Assembly: GCF_001995095.2 (NCBI RefSeq)
Contig: NZ_MTSD02000010.1
Span: 56,017-120,016 of the forward strand
Direction of reading: 5' to 3'
Origin: Oceanospirillum linum
GTDB lineage: Bacteria > Pseudomonadota > Gammaproteobacteria > Pseudomonadales > Halomonadaceae
Length of the DNA stretch: 64,000 nucleotides
Positions 17,514 to 26,731 of this stretch are shown in pieces. Each line of letters starts with the position of its first letter. Within the stretch, counting starts at the first letter, position 1. Made by a program: the position numbers and the translations under genes. Below the pieces are notes generated by a model that did no database searches, was not told where the DNA came from, and saw only the letters and a program-made list of their open reading frames with translations.

Positions 17514-18401
17514 TTACCACTTCATTTCACCCGTGTGTACTTTGGAGCCCAGTTCAAGGGCGATACCCAGGCCTGCATTTGGGTAAAGGCTCTGCATACT
17601 GGCTTTAACATCGTCACTGCTATCGGCTTTTTTTACTGCCTGACGGAACTGGCTCAGGTAGGTTTTGGAGTAGTGAATGCTGCTGGTGTCGAGTTTGGTG
17701 TTTGTCGCCATGTGACCGGGAATTACCACTTTCGGATTCAGGGAAAGCATGGCACCCAGTTGGGTGTTCCAGCCGTTCAGGTGTTCCTCAGTTTGAGTGT
17801 CCGCTGTCCAGAGATGCAGACCGCCAAAAACGGCGATATCACCCAGAATCGCTTTGTTGTCCTCAATCCACAGATAAGGTCTGTGTGCTAATACACCGTC
17901 GGTGCCTCGAATCTCGATGGTGTGTCCATCCAACGTCAGTGTCTTGCCTTGGTAAGCATCTGGCAATACAGGTTGTTGAGGGGCGTTAGTCCCCAGTTTT
18001 GGCCCCCAGAAATCAACTTTACCGGCCATTTTCTTTTTGATGATGTCACGAACGGCCGGTGTGGTAATGACTCGGGCATCCGGGAAGAGCTGTTTCAGTG
18101 TTTCTGCACCGAAGTAGAAATCAGGGTCGGCCTGACTGATAAAAATGGTTTTCAGTGGTTTTCCACTGTCATAGACCTTGGCGGCGATACGCAGTGCATC
18201 GGATTTAGTGAAGCCGGTATCCACCAGAAGGGCTTCAGTCTCACCGACAATCAGTGTGGCGTTAACGTGAAAGCTCTGGGGACCAGCATTATAAACGTCG
18301 AATGTTAATGGCAGGTTATCTGCAAGCACGTTGCCACTCAATAAAGACAGGCTTGCCGTGGCCAGAAGAGTAGCTGCGGTGCTAAGAGTGCGTTTTTTCA
18401 T
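17514..18401 (-). CDS. exported MBL-fold protein with altered metal-binding motif
   Basis: A 295-residue protein with a Sec signal peptide (cleavage near NVLADN, residues 24-29) and a metallo-beta-lactamase fold: ALLVDTGFTKSDALRIA at 57-73, ILGDIAVFGGLHLW, and VVIPGHMA near 230. The normal HxHxDH motif is replaced by Q90-A-D-P-D-F95, so most active-site His residues are missing while D94, the later Asp and His remain. It may have lost hydrolase activity or changed metal use. It is divergent from a LysR gene, the likely controller. Confidence 0.85.
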   Translation of the reverse strand: MKKRTLSTAATLLATASLSLLSGNVLADNLPLTFDVYNAGPQSFHVNATLIVGETEALLVDTGFTKSDALRIAAKVYDSGKPLKTIFISQADPDFYFGAETLKQLFPDARVITTPAVRDIIKKKMAGKVDFWGPKLGTNAPQQPVLPDAYQGKTLTLDGHTIEIRGTDGVLAHRPYLWIEDNKAILGDIAVFGGLHLWTADTQTEEHLNGWNTQLGAMLSLNPKVVIPGHMATNTKLDTSSIHYSKTYLSQFRQAVKKADSSDDVKASMQSLYPNAGLGIALELGSKVHTGEMKW

Positions 18402-18561
18402 GATCGGCTCCGTTTTGGTTCGGTTGCTGTTGGGATCTAGGACTTAGGATGGGTAATCCCTGCCCTGATTGATGAGGGAGATTTTGCCGATTGATTGTTT
18501 AATGAAAAATACCTAATAATGATCATGATTGTTTCGTATTCTGAACTAATAAGAGGCGCTA

Positions 18562-19452
18562 ATGGATCGTATCACTGCAGCCAGAGTCTTTGTTGATCTG
18601 GCTTACTCCGGTAGCTTTACCCGAACCGCTGACCGGCTTGAGATGTCCCGGCCTATGGTGAGTCGTCATCTGGAGGCGATGGAGACCTGGTTACAGGCAC
18701 GTTTGTTTCATCGCACGACACGTAAGATCTCACTGACAACGGCAGGAGAGCAGTGTCTGGCTGAGGTAGAGCAGTGGCTATTACAGGCAGATCGGTTGGA
18801 GCAGATGAATATCGCGTCCTACGAACCGTCCGGACAGATCCGGCTGGCTACCAGTATGTCCTTTGGCTTTTCTCAGCTGGTGCCGGCTTTAAATGGTTTT
18901 ATGGCGCAGTACCCTAAGGTGTCCGTTGACCTGGAGTTGCAGGACAGCGTGACCGACCTGACCGCTGAGCGCATTGATCTGGCGTTACGCTTTGCCAGTA
19001 ACCCGGACCCATCCCTGATTGGTAAGCCGATTGGGGTTTGTAAGTCGGTATTGGTAGCTTCCCCTGAATATCTTGAAAAGAGAGGTGTGCCGCTAACACC
19101 GGAGGATCTGGCGGAACATGATTGTCTTGGGTATCGCAATTTTGGCCGCCATGCCTGGCACCTGACCCACAAGAAACTGGGGGCGCGAGCTGTGGATCTG
19201 CACTGTCGACTGACGGCCAACGAAGTGACTGCACTGATGGCCGCGGCTAAGCAAGGAATGGGGGTTGCCATGCAACCGATCTACCTGGCAGAGGATGCAT
19301 TGGCTCGGGGTGAGCTGGTAGAGGTCTTGCCGGAATGGCAGCTTCAGGAGCTGCAGATCTACGTGCTGTATAATTCGCGCAAGCATCAGTCTGGTGCAGT
19401 ACGGGCGTTGATCGATTATCTGGAGCAATGGTTTAAACAGCAGTCCTGGTGA
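18562..19452 (+). CDS. LysR family transcriptional regulator
   Basis: A 296-residue LysR protein of the CrgA/PA0477-like branch, with the helix-turn-helix ARVFVDLAYSGSFTRTADRL / MSRPMVSRHLEAMETWLQAR in residues 7-50 and an effector domain with GMGVAMQPIYLAEDAL near 235. AAGAGG lies before the ATG. The 160-bp space to the divergent MBL gene contains TAATAATGATCATGATTG, a plausible LysR site. Confidence 0.92.
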   Translation: MDRITAARVFVDLAYSGSFTRTADRLEMSRPMVSRHLEAMETWLQARLFHRTTRKISLTTAGEQCLAEVEQWLLQADRLEQMNIASYEPSGQIRLATSMSFGFSQLVPALNGFMAQYPKVSVDLELQDSVTDLTAERIDLALRFASNPDPSLIGKPIGVCKSVLVASPEYLEKRGVPLTPEDLAEHDCLGYRNFGRHAWHLTHKKLGARAVDLHCRLTANEVTALMAAAKQGMGVAMQPIYLAEDALARGELVEVLPEWQLQELQIYVLYNSRKHQSGAVRALIDYLEQWFKQQSW

Positions 19453-19480
19453 GAACCCCGGCATTTTTATTTGTGCTAAC

Positions 19481-19500
19481 AAACCGGGACACCCAAATAT
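19481..19500. repeat. solo AAACCGGGACACCCA element end
   Basis: Identical to the left end of the MITE-like elements for 15 bases, then diverging. No partner end is seen downstream. Confidence 0.45.
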
Positions 19501-19685
19501 CCTTTTAATGCCAACACTGGTTAGTGGTATCACGGCTGCTGCAACGCTAGCGGTTGTCAGTAAAGCGGAGGAAATCATTGTGGAAACTTAAATCATTAAT
19601 CATACTTTATGGCGCTCGATTGATGGTTTTCAGAGCGGGTCTGCCTGGACGACAGGTGAAGTGAACGTATTGATAGGAAGTTACC

Positions 19686-20807
19686 ATGGCTCGATTTTTA
19701 ACCCTTGTTTTCTTTATCGCACTTACCGGCTGTACCAAAGACCCCGTACCCCAGGCTGAATTCCAACAGAGCACGTTTGCGGAGTATGTTGAGCAAACTC
19801 AAGCATGGATTCGTGCTAACCGTCGCTTTATATCAGACCAATCTGAACAAGAAGTATTGTTAAACAGCCCTTTTGAACGCAAGCCTGATCAGCCATCGAA
19901 TAAAGCGGTGCTTTTGGTGCATGGGCTTAGTGATTCGCCGTACTCCTTTAACGATCTTGCGGATAGCCTGGTTGAAAAAGGCTATGTTGTGCGCACTATT
20001 TTACTGGCAGGGCATGGCACTAAGCCTGAGGATCTGATGAACCCTAAGCTTGATGACTGGGTTTCTGCGGTTCACCATCACACCCGGTTACTGGCCGCTG
20101 AGTATGACGACGTTTGGTTAGGGGGTTACTCCACTGGCGCAAACCTTGTCACCAGTGAGGCGCTTGAGAACCCGGAAGTTGATGGCTTATTACTGTTTGC
20201 ACCTGCATTTAAGGCTAAAAGTAAGATGGTCGCTTTGGCTCCGTGGGCAAAGTATTTTGTTGATTGGGCGGATCAGGATTTAGAAGAAAACCTGGTAAAG
20301 TATGATTCTTTAGCGATGAATGGCGCAGGTGTTTTTTATCAAACATCAGAGCGGGTGATGGCGCTTCTGGACGAGCATACCTTGACGATACCGGTTTTTA
20401 TGGCAGTAAGTGAAGCGGATAGCGTGGTGGATATTCCGCTGGTGACTGAGCTTTATAAAACCCGCTTTAATGGCCCTAAAATGCTGACATGGTTTGGTGA
20501 AACCCCATCTGACTCAACATTAAAGCCGATCCTAAGGTCTATGCGGTTGCCGGAATACCGTATCAGCAATGGTTCCCATATGAGCCTGCTGTTTAGCCCC
20601 CAAAACCCACTTTATGGGATTAACGGGCTTCAGCGGCAATGCAATAACGGCCAAGAGGATGAGGCCGAGCTAAGTTGTCGTCAGGGTACTGACGTTTGGT
20701 ATTCCGCCTGGGGTTATCGGGAAAAAGGCAAGATACACGCCCGGCTAACATGGAATCCTTATTACGATGAAACGGTGCAGGATATCCTTGGCTTTATGGA
20801 GCGTTAG
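19686..20807 (+). CDS. alpha/beta-hydrolase lipoprotein
   Basis: A 373-residue alpha/beta-hydrolase with a lipoprotein signal (lipobox LTGC, Cys16), so it is membrane-anchored in the cell envelope. The fold is shown by VLLVHGLSDSPYSFNDLADS, the nucleophile elbow GGYSTG (Ser149) and the C-terminal His in ISNGSHMSLLFSP; the acid is probably in AVSEADSVVDIP. It resembles serine esterases or lipases of the Ser aminopeptidase type. Substrate unknown. AGGAA precedes the ATG. It is monocistronic. Confidence 0.85.
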   Translation: MARFLTLVFFIALTGCTKDPVPQAEFQQSTFAEYVEQTQAWIRANRRFISDQSEQEVLLNSPFERKPDQPSNKAVLLVHGLSDSPYSFNDLADSLVEKGYVVRTILLAGHGTKPEDLMNPKLDDWVSAVHHHTRLLAAEYDDVWLGGYSTGANLVTSEALENPEVDGLLLFAPAFKAKSKMVALAPWAKYFVDWADQDLEENLVKYDSLAMNGAGVFYQTSERVMALLDEHTLTIPVFMAVSEADSVVDIPLVTELYKTRFNGPKMLTWFGETPSDSTLKPILRSMRLPEYRISNGSHMSLLFSPQNPLYGINGLQRQCNNGQEDEAELSCRQGTDVWYSAWGYREKGKIHARLTWNPYYDETVQDILGFMER

Positions 20808-20926
20808 CCTTCCAGCCGTGATCAATGTTAGCACTGGCTGGCATGGCTAACTAATTAAAAGCGGTTAGGCGTTAAAGCCTTCAATGCTACAATGCGCGAC
20901 TTTAATTTTCCTGTTGGTGTTTGGTT

Positions 20927-22183
20927 ATGAGTTTTGCCTCTCTTAGTTTGCATTCAGATTTACTCGCGGTTTTAGCATCCCTTAACTATCAAACGCCGAC
21001 ACCGATTCAACTGGAAGCGATCCCGGATGTTCTTGCCGGGCACGATGTGCTGGCCGGTGCGCAAACCGGCACCGGTAAAACAGCGGCCTTTGCTTTGCCG
21101 GTGATCCACCGTTACCTGATCCAAAACGCCGAAAATGACCAAAAAGCGATCCGTACTCTGGTACTGACACCAACCCGCGAGCTGGCTCAGCAGGTTCACC
21201 AGAGCTTTGTGAAATACAGCGAAGGTTTAGGCTTCAGCTCTGTGGTCGCCTACGGCGGTGCCAGCATTAACCCGCAGATTGATGCGCTGAATAAAGGCTG
21301 CGATGTGCTGGTGGCAACCCCCGGTCGTTTGCTGGAGCTGGCGATGAAGGAGCTGATTGATCTCAGCGCTATCGAAACGCTGGTGCTGGATGAAGCCGAC
21401 CGTATGCTGGATATGGGCTTTATCAACGATATTAACCGCATCCTGAAACGCCTGCCGGAGTCCCGCCAGACGCTGTTTTTCTCCGCCACCTTTAATGATG
21501 AGGTTTTTGCCCTCAGCAAAACCATCCTTAAGAACCCTAAGCTGATTGAAGTGGCTGAGCGTAACGCTACGGCGGCCAAAATCGAGCAGCTGTTTTACGA
21601 GGTGGACACCAAACGCAAAGCCGCGATGCTGGCCTATCTGATCGGTTCCAAAAACTGGCAACAGGTGCTGATCTTTACCCGTACCAAACAGGCGGTGGAT
21701 GAGCTGGTGAAAGAGATAGCCAAAGACGGCATTAAAGCTGCGGGGGTACACGGTGATAAGTCCCAGGGGGCCCGTGACCGGGGACTGGAAGAGTTTAAAA
21801 CCGGAAAAGTGCGGGCGCTGGTGGCAACCGATGTGGCGGCACGGGGACTGGACATTAAAGAGCTGCAGACCGTGGTTAACTTTGAGCTGCCCTACAGTGC
21901 TGAAGATTATATCCATCGTATTGGCCGCACCGGTCGTGCCGGACAGGAAGGTATCGCCGTATCTCTGATCTCCCATAAAGAGAAATACCTGTTTGAGGAG
22001 GTGAAAAAACTCACCGGTGAAGCGTTTATGATGCAGTGGTTTCCGGGTTTTGAGCCAGACTTTATGGCCCAGGAAGAGGAGGAGCGCGGTAAACGCAAAC
22101 CCTCTAAAAAAGCCCAGCTTGCCAGGGCGTTAGGGAAAGGTAAGGGCGGTAATGCAAGGGGAAATAGCCGACGTCGCCGCTAG
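20927..22183 (+). CDS. rhlE: DEAD-box RNA helicase, RhlE-like
   Basis: A 418-residue DEAD-box helicase: Q-motif TPTPIQLEAIP, AQTGTGKT at 45-52, PTRELAQQV, DEADRMLDMGF, SATF, and HRIGRTGRAG. The tail is basic (KKAQLARALGKGKG ... SRRRR), typical of the RhlE group that acts in ribosome assembly or RNA decay. ATG 20927 is preferred to the TTG at 20921. The gene stands alone. Confidence 0.9.
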   Translation: MSFASLSLHSDLLAVLASLNYQTPTPIQLEAIPDVLAGHDVLAGAQTGTGKTAAFALPVIHRYLIQNAENDQKAIRTLVLTPTRELAQQVHQSFVKYSEGLGFSSVVAYGGASINPQIDALNKGCDVLVATPGRLLELAMKELIDLSAIETLVLDEADRMLDMGFINDINRILKRLPESRQTLFFSATFNDEVFALSKTILKNPKLIEVAERNATAAKIEQLFYEVDTKRKAAMLAYLIGSKNWQQVLIFTRTKQAVDELVKEIAKDGIKAAGVHGDKSQGARDRGLEEFKTGKVRALVATDVAARGLDIKELQTVVNFELPYSAEDYIHRIGRTGRAGQEGIAVSLISHKEKYLFEEVKKLTGEAFMMQWFPGFEPDFMAQEEEERGKRKPSKKAQLARALGKGKGGNARGNSRRRR

Positions 22184-22546
22184 TTAAGCAAGGAGAGCTT
22201 CCGTTGGGGGGCAGGCAGGGTTCCGGCTTAATAAAAAATAAAAAGCAAAATAAAAAGGACATCCACACTTTTCGTTTGGCCGTAATATACGGGCTTCCAC
22301 CGCCCTTTGCAGAGTGACCGCAACGGTCGCTCTGCCGGTGAGTCGGCCTCTTCTGAACACCATTCTTTTGTTTACTCAATGGCGACCATCTGAGCCGTTA
22401 TCTTCAGCCATGATCTTTGGTCTGGTTTTTAACGCACTTTGACATGATGGCCATCATGTGGTTTTCTTGCATGATGGTTGTCATGTGAAATGGACGGGCA
22501 TGCGAAATGGACAAGCATGTGAAATGGTCAAAAGAGGGTTGATACG
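22184..22546. other. intergenic region with hairpin and TetR-type palindromes
   Basis: No gene is seen in 363 bases. GCAGAGTGACCG / CGGTCGCTCTGC (22309-22335) forms a strong hairpin without a T-tail. The right half carries paired palindromes and the direct repeat GAAATGGACnnGCATG before the TetR gene. Confidence 0.5.
22442..22487. promoter_or_regulatory. two palindromic operators upstream of the TetR gene
   Basis: ACATGATGGCCATCATGT (22442-22459) is a perfect 18-bp palindrome and GCATGATGGTTGTCATGT (22470-22487) a close relative 28 bases on. Paired palindromes just before a tetR gene usually bind its own product. The second lies about 60 bases before the start codon. Confidence 0.6.
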
Positions 22547-23131
22547 ATGTCTGTCAGGGCAGAGATGAAGCAGGCTTCACGGGAAAAAATTCTTGATGCC
22601 GCAGGAAAACAGATGCGGGTAGAAGGCTTAAGTGGTGCTGGTGTTGCCTCGGTTATGTCGGAGGCGGGGTTAACCCATGGGGCTTTCTACTCTCATTTTA
22701 AAAACAAGGACGACATGCTGTGTCAGGCACTGAATCATGCCTTAAAGGACAACCGTAGTCGCTGGCTGGGGCAGCCGAAAAAAGAAAGCTGGGCCCAGCG
22801 TCTGTCTCGTTTGGCAAAACGCTATCTCACCGGAGCCCACAGAGGTGATCTGGCCGACAGTTGTGCCCTGGCTTCTCTTTGCACTGAGGCGGGTAAGGGC
22901 TCAGATCGTTTTAAGGCTTATTACGAGCAGGAGCTTATAGAGACCCTTGATCAGTTATGTGGGGGCTCTTTTGCTCAGGCGGATGCGGATAAACAGCAGG
23001 AAGCGCTGGCGTTTATGTCCATGATGATCGGCTCTATCGCCCTGTCGCGGGCGGTTGTTTCAGAACAACTATCCGATCAGCTATTGCAAGCGGGAACCGA
23101 CCTGGCGGGGCGCTTAGCGGATCAGGATTAA
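22547..23131 (+). CDS. TetR family transcriptional regulator
   Basis: A 194-residue TetR regulator. The helix-turn-helix is at residues 10-55 (SREKILDAAGKQMRVEGLSG, MSEAGLTHGAFYSHFKNKDD). The C-terminal ligand domain contains CALASLCTEAGKGSDRFK, as in AcrR/NemR-type regulators. AGAGGG precedes the ATG. It lies 62 bases before a YdcZ-type transporter gene, which it probably controls together with itself through the upstream palindromes. Confidence 0.9.
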   Translation: MSVRAEMKQASREKILDAAGKQMRVEGLSGAGVASVMSEAGLTHGAFYSHFKNKDDMLCQALNHALKDNRSRWLGQPKKESWAQRLSRLAKRYLTGAHRGDLADSCALASLCTEAGKGSDRFKAYYEQELIETLDQLCGGSFAQADADKQQEALAFMSMMIGSIALSRAVVSEQLSDQLLQAGTDLAGRLADQD

Positions 23132-23193
23132 CCGGAGAAGAGAAATGAAAAATAAAAACAAGACGTTACTATTGATGATAAAAGGGGTGTCGG

Positions 23194-23661
23194 ATGAATA
23201 ATGCACTGATCTATGCGGTCTGTATGCTGATTGCCGGTATTGGGATTCCAACCATGGCTATGCTCAATGGCGGCCTTGGCGGTAAGTTAATGAGTTCCAC
23301 TCTGGCGACAGCGATCTCTCTGGCGGTGGGCTTTACTGCAGCGGTGATCTACCTGTTGGCGACGGAGGGAATGCCAACGCAGTTATTCCAGTCTGATACG
23401 CCTTTCTATTTTTATCTGGGAGGTTTTTGTGTCGCTTTTTATATCATCAGTGTTACCTGGATTGCGCCGCGCTTTGGTATCTCCAATGCGATCGCTTTTG
23501 CGCTGTTAGGTCAGTTGATTTCGATGAGTGCCATCGATCATTTTGGTCTGCTGGGGGCGCAGCAATACGGCCTGACGACACAACGAATGGTTGGTCTTGC
23601 GTTTATGGCGGCGGGTGTTTTTATGGTGCTGGACAAGGTTAAACCTGCTGCCATTCAGTAG
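23194..23661 (+). CDS. DMT family transporter, YdcZ/DUF606 type
   Basis: A 155-residue protein with about five helices matching the YdcZ (DUF606) half-size DMT family: GIGIPTMAMLNGGLGGKLMS at the start and IAPRFGISNAIAFALLGQLIS near residue 90. These function as efflux-type transporters, often as dimers. AAAGGGG precedes the ATG. Position suggests control by the neighbouring TetR protein. Confidence 0.85.
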   Translation: MNNALIYAVCMLIAGIGIPTMAMLNGGLGGKLMSSTLATAISLAVGFTAAVIYLLATEGMPTQLFQSDTPFYFYLGGFCVAFYIISVTWIAPRFGISNAIAFALLGQLISMSAIDHFGLLGAQQYGLTTQRMVGLAFMAAGVFMVLDKVKPAAIQ

Positions 23662-23865
23662 CTGGCTTTTTCAGCCGGTCTTATGGGCGTTGTGGCCCAT
23701 GATTGGGGGCCCGCGTCATCGTACCTGACCGGGCAATTCCTGAACTAAAAACGCCCGATGAGGTGCCTCGGGCGCTGTAAAAAGCGCTAATCGATACCGG
23801 AGCCCCGCAGATGAGATAGGTTTCTGCTCATGCTGTTACCGTGACTTTTTTCGTTTAGCCTCCTG

Positions 23866-23905
23866 CGTTATCCCGTTATCCCGTTATCCCGTTATCCCGT
23901 TATCC
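23866..23905. repeat. 8-bp tandem repeat (CGTTATCC) x5
   Basis: Five perfect tandem copies of CGTTATCC lie 44 bases before the arsR -35 box. Such repeats change copy number by slippage. Confidence 0.8.
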
Positions 23906-23948
23906 GGTCAGATCGCTGAACACTGAGTATTAGCAGCAGTTTCATCTA

Positions 23949-23989
23949 TTGACATATGGAAAAACACATATATTATATTTCACATATGT
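23949..23989 (+). promoter_or_regulatory. ars operon promoter and probable ArsR operator
   Basis: TTGACA (23949-23954) and TATTAT (23971-23976) are spaced 16 bases. The promoter overlaps the dyad-like ACATATGG ... CACATATGTT, so ArsR binding here would block RNA polymerase until arsenite or antimonite releases it. Confidence 0.6.
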
Positions 23990-24007
23990 TTTATAAGAGA
24001 TATGAGC

Positions 24008-24340
24008 ATGCATCCTTTGCAGTTTTTCAAATGCTTATCTGATGATACGAGGCTGAAGTCGATCCTGATTATCAGTGAGCTCAAGGAAGTTTGTGTCTGT
24101 GATCTGATGGCAGGGCTTGAACTTGATCAGCCTAAGGTATCACGGCACCTGGCGGCGTTACGTAAGTGCAATATTCTGCGTGATGAACGCCGGGGAAAGT
24201 GGGTTTATTACAGTCTTCATGAAGATCTGCCTGAGTGGGCCAGGCAGGTTATCAGGCAAACAGCTGAAGAGAATCAAATCTACTTTTCAGAAGCACTCAA
24301 AAAACTGATGGCATCCAAACAGAATGATTTAACCTGTTAA
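24008..24340 (+). CDS. arsR: ArsR family arsenic-responsive repressor
   Basis: A 110-residue ArsR/SmtB repressor with the arsenite-binding motif ELKEVCVCDLMAGL (Cys pair in the first helix-turn-helix helix) and recognition helix LDQPKVSRHLAALRKCNILR. It represses the operon and is released by As(III). ATG 24008 has AAGAGA at 7 bases, better than the ATG at 24002. First gene of the ars operon; arsC begins 12 bases after its stop. Confidence 0.92.
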   Translation: MHPLQFFKCLSDDTRLKSILIISELKEVCVCDLMAGLELDQPKVSRHLAALRKCNILRDERRGKWVYYSLHEDLPEWARQVIRQTAEENQIYFSEALKKLMASKQNDLTC

Positions 24341-24352
24341 GGCTAACTGACC

Positions 24353-24823
24353 ATGAATATTTTATATATCTGCACACACAACCGTTGCAGAAGTATTTTG
24401 TCTGAAGCGATTACAAACCAGATTGCAGGTGGGCGTATTACCGCCAAAAGTGCCGGCAGCCAGCCGTCTGGGGAGGTTCATCCCTTATCTATTCAATATC
24501 TGAAAGAAGCGGGTATTTCTGTCAGCGGCTTACAAAGTCAGTCCTGGGATGATCTGGAGGCGTTTAAGCCTGATCTTGTGGTTACGGTTTGCGATTCAGC
24601 GGCCCGAGAGGCGTGTCCTGTTTGGTTCGGTGATGCCGTTAAAGTGCACTGGGGCCTGGCTGATCCTTCCCGGGTGGAAGGCCGTGATGAGGAAAAGGCG
24701 ACGGCATTTCGCGCTTGTATCGCTGAAATAACAGCGCGGGTGAATAAGCTGCTTCTGTTGGCGGATAAAGGCCTCACAGGGGAGGCTCTTAAAGCTGGAC
24801 TTATTGATTTGGGGGCAGAGTAA
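24353..24823 (+). CDS. arsC: arsenate reductase, low-molecular-weight phosphatase type
   Basis: A 156-residue arsenate reductase of the thioredoxin-coupled family. The P-loop CTHNRCRS (Cys7, Arg13) is followed by conserved [12 protein letters not shown] and by [14 protein letters not shown], which holds the two further redox Cys. The motif GLADPS carries the catalytic Asp. It reduces arsenate to arsenite for export by Acr3. The following arsH start lies 3 bases after the stop. Confidence 0.94.
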   Translation: MNILYICTHNRCRSILSEAITNQIAGGRITAKSAGSQPSGEVHPLSIQYLKEAGISVSGLQSQSWDDLEAFKPDLVVTVCDSAAREACPVWFGDAVKVHWGLADPSRVEGRDEEKATAFRACIAEITARVNKLLLLADKGLTGEALKAGLIDLGAE

Positions 24824-24826
24824 ACG

Positions 24827-25544
24827 ATGGTTCAGGATCACACATTACCTAATATTGATGAGTCAAAGATTGACATACCAACCTTCGAGAAGTGTCAGCG
24901 GCCACCTGCTGAGCACGCCCCCCCGGATTTTGTTGCTTTATGGTTCTCTGCGTGAGCGTTCATTTAGCCGGTTAGTTATTGAAGAATCTGCTCGCCTGCT
25001 AACCCGAATGGGTGCTGAAGTGAGGATTTTTAATCCTGAGGGGCTTCCCCAAACAGATACAGAAGATCGTTCCCACCCTAAGGTTCAGGAGTTGATCGAA
25101 CTGATGATGTGGTCTGAAGGCCAGGTCTGGTGCTCGCCTGAACGACATGGAGCGATGACCAGTATCTTTAAGAGTCAGATTGACTGGGTGCCTTTGAATA
25201 TTGGCGGTATACGCCCTACACAGGGGAAAACACTGGCGGTGATGCAGGTTTGCGGTGGCTCCCAGTCCTTTAACGTTGTTAATCAGTTGCGTGTGCTTGG
25301 ACGCTGGATGCGTATGGTCACTATTCCCAATCAATCCAGTGTTGCTAAGGCATTTCTTGAGTTTGATGACAACGACAGAATGAAGCCTTCTCCTTATTAC
25401 AACCGCATTGTGGATGTGATGGAGGAGCTGATGAAATTTACATTATTGCTGCGGAATAATAAGGATTATTTTGTGGACAGATATTCGGAGCGCGTTGAAT
25501 CTGCTGAGGTTTTGAGCCAGCGGGTTAACCAGCGTTCTATATAG
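24827..25544 (+). pseudogene. arsH: arsH, NADPH-dependent FMN reductase, frameshifted
   Basis: ArsH is an organoarsenical-oxidising flavoprotein. The true start ATG 24827 gives the family N-terminus ([17 protein letters not shown]), but the frame shifts at a run of seven C bases (24918-24924) and would stop after 41 codons. The rest continues in the next frame from [20 protein letters not shown], which holds the flavin loop, to 25544, with the usual [13 protein letters not shown] and [13 protein letters not shown]. One C fewer would restore a full 239-residue protein. It is either a real mutation or a homopolymer sequencing error. Confidence 0.88.
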
Positions 25545-25553
25545 GGAGGTAGC

Positions 25554-26570
25554 ATGGGTTTATTTGAGCGTTATCTATCGCTGTGGGTTGGGATCGCAAT
25601 TGTTGTCGGTATTGCGTTGGGTAGTGTCGTACCGGATGCTTTTGCTGTTATTGCCAGTGTGGAGTATGCGCATGTCAATCTGGTGATTGCTCTTCTCATC
25701 TGGCTCATGATCTATCCGATGATGGTGCAAATTGATTTCTCTTCACTGAAAGATGTTGGCAAAAAGCCAAAAGGGCTGGTACTTACACTGGTTATTAACT
25801 GGTTAATAAAGCCCTTTACCATGGCACTGTTAGGCTGGTTGTTTTTTAAAGGGATTTTTGCTGACTGGGTCGATCCGGAAACGGCAACAGAATACATTGC
25901 CGGCATGATTCTGCTGGGGGTGGCACCCTGTACGGCAATGGTGTTTGTCTGGAGCCAGCTCACCAAGGGGGATGCGAATTATACTCTGGTGCAGGTTTCT
26001 ATCAATGACGTCATTATGATTTTTGCATTTGCGCCAATCGCAGGTGTTTTACTCGGGGTATCGGATATACATGTGCCCTGGGATACACTGCTGCTTTCGG
26101 TTGTTTTATATGTTCTGATTCCACTTGTCGCCGGTGCAATAACCCGGAAGAAACTTGATAAAGCGGATGATCACTCCCACCTGAACCGTTTTCTGGCAAC
26201 GATGAAGCCCTGGTCAATCGTCGGTTTACTGGCGACGGTGATTCTGTTGTTTGGTTTTCAGTCTGAAACCATCTTGCAAAAGCCGCAGGCGATTGTGCTG
26301 ATTGCGATTCCGCTGTTAATTCAGACCTACGGTATTTTTGCGATTGCCTATTTTATGGCAAAGAAAATGAAGTTGCCCCACAATGTTGCGGCTCCGGCCT
26401 GCATGATAGGGACTTCTAACTTCTTTGAACTGGCGGTGGCGGTGGCTATTTCCTTGTTTGGTTTACACTCCGGTGCTGCACTTGCAACGGTTGTTGGCGT
26501 GTTGGTTGAGGTGCCGGTAATGCTGTCGCTGGTCTGGTTCGCTAACAGAACCCGGCACTGGTTTGCCTAG
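25554..26570 (+). CDS. acr3: arsenite efflux permease ACR3
   Basis: A 338-residue membrane protein with ten helices of the ACR3 (BASS) family. The signature [19 protein letters not shown] contains the essential Cys; [14 protein letters not shown] and [20 protein letters not shown] follow. It expels arsenite from the cytoplasm. AGGGAGG precedes the ATG, and it is the last gene of the arsR-arsC-arsH-acr3 operon. Confidence 0.94.
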   Translation: MGLFERYLSLWVGIAIVVGIALGSVVPDAFAVIASVEYAHVNLVIALLIWLMIYPMMVQIDFSSLKDVGKKPKGLVLTLVINWLIKPFTMALLGWLFFKGIFADWVDPETATEYIAGMILLGVAPCTAMVFVWSQLTKGDANYTLVQVSINDVIMIFAFAPIAGVLLGVSDIHVPWDTLLLSVVLYVLIPLVAGAITRKKLDKADDHSHLNRFLATMKPWSIVGLLATVILLFGFQSETILQKPQAIVLIAIPLLIQTYGIFAIAYFMAKKMKLPHNVAAPACMIGTSNFFELAVAVAISLFGLHSGAALATVVGVLVEVPVMLSLVWFANRTRHWFA

Positions 26571-26731
26571 CGGCCGGTAGTATTCATCAGAGGCGGGCAG
26601 ACTGATACGGTTAAGCCGAACGCTCAGTCTGCCACCACGGTTCCGATAAACTGAAATCTGCTTTAAACTCCTTTCCATAACAAAATCCCTATGCGCTCTG
26701 TGCGCAACTTTCTGATGGAAATAGGTTAAGT

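Larger units (their letters stand above)
23662..24001. other. intergenic region with hairpin, tandem repeat and arsR promoter
   Basis: No gene. It holds a GCCCGA/TCGGGC hairpin (23753-23773) with an A-tract on its left, a five-fold 8-bp tandem repeat (23866-23905) and the arsR promoter (23949-23979). Confidence 0.5.

Noticed and set aside
23753..23773. GCCCGA/TCGGGC hairpin as a terminator for the YdcZ gene
   Set aside because: The A-tract lies on the left, so it is not a plus-strand terminator; kept only as a note in the intergenic entry.
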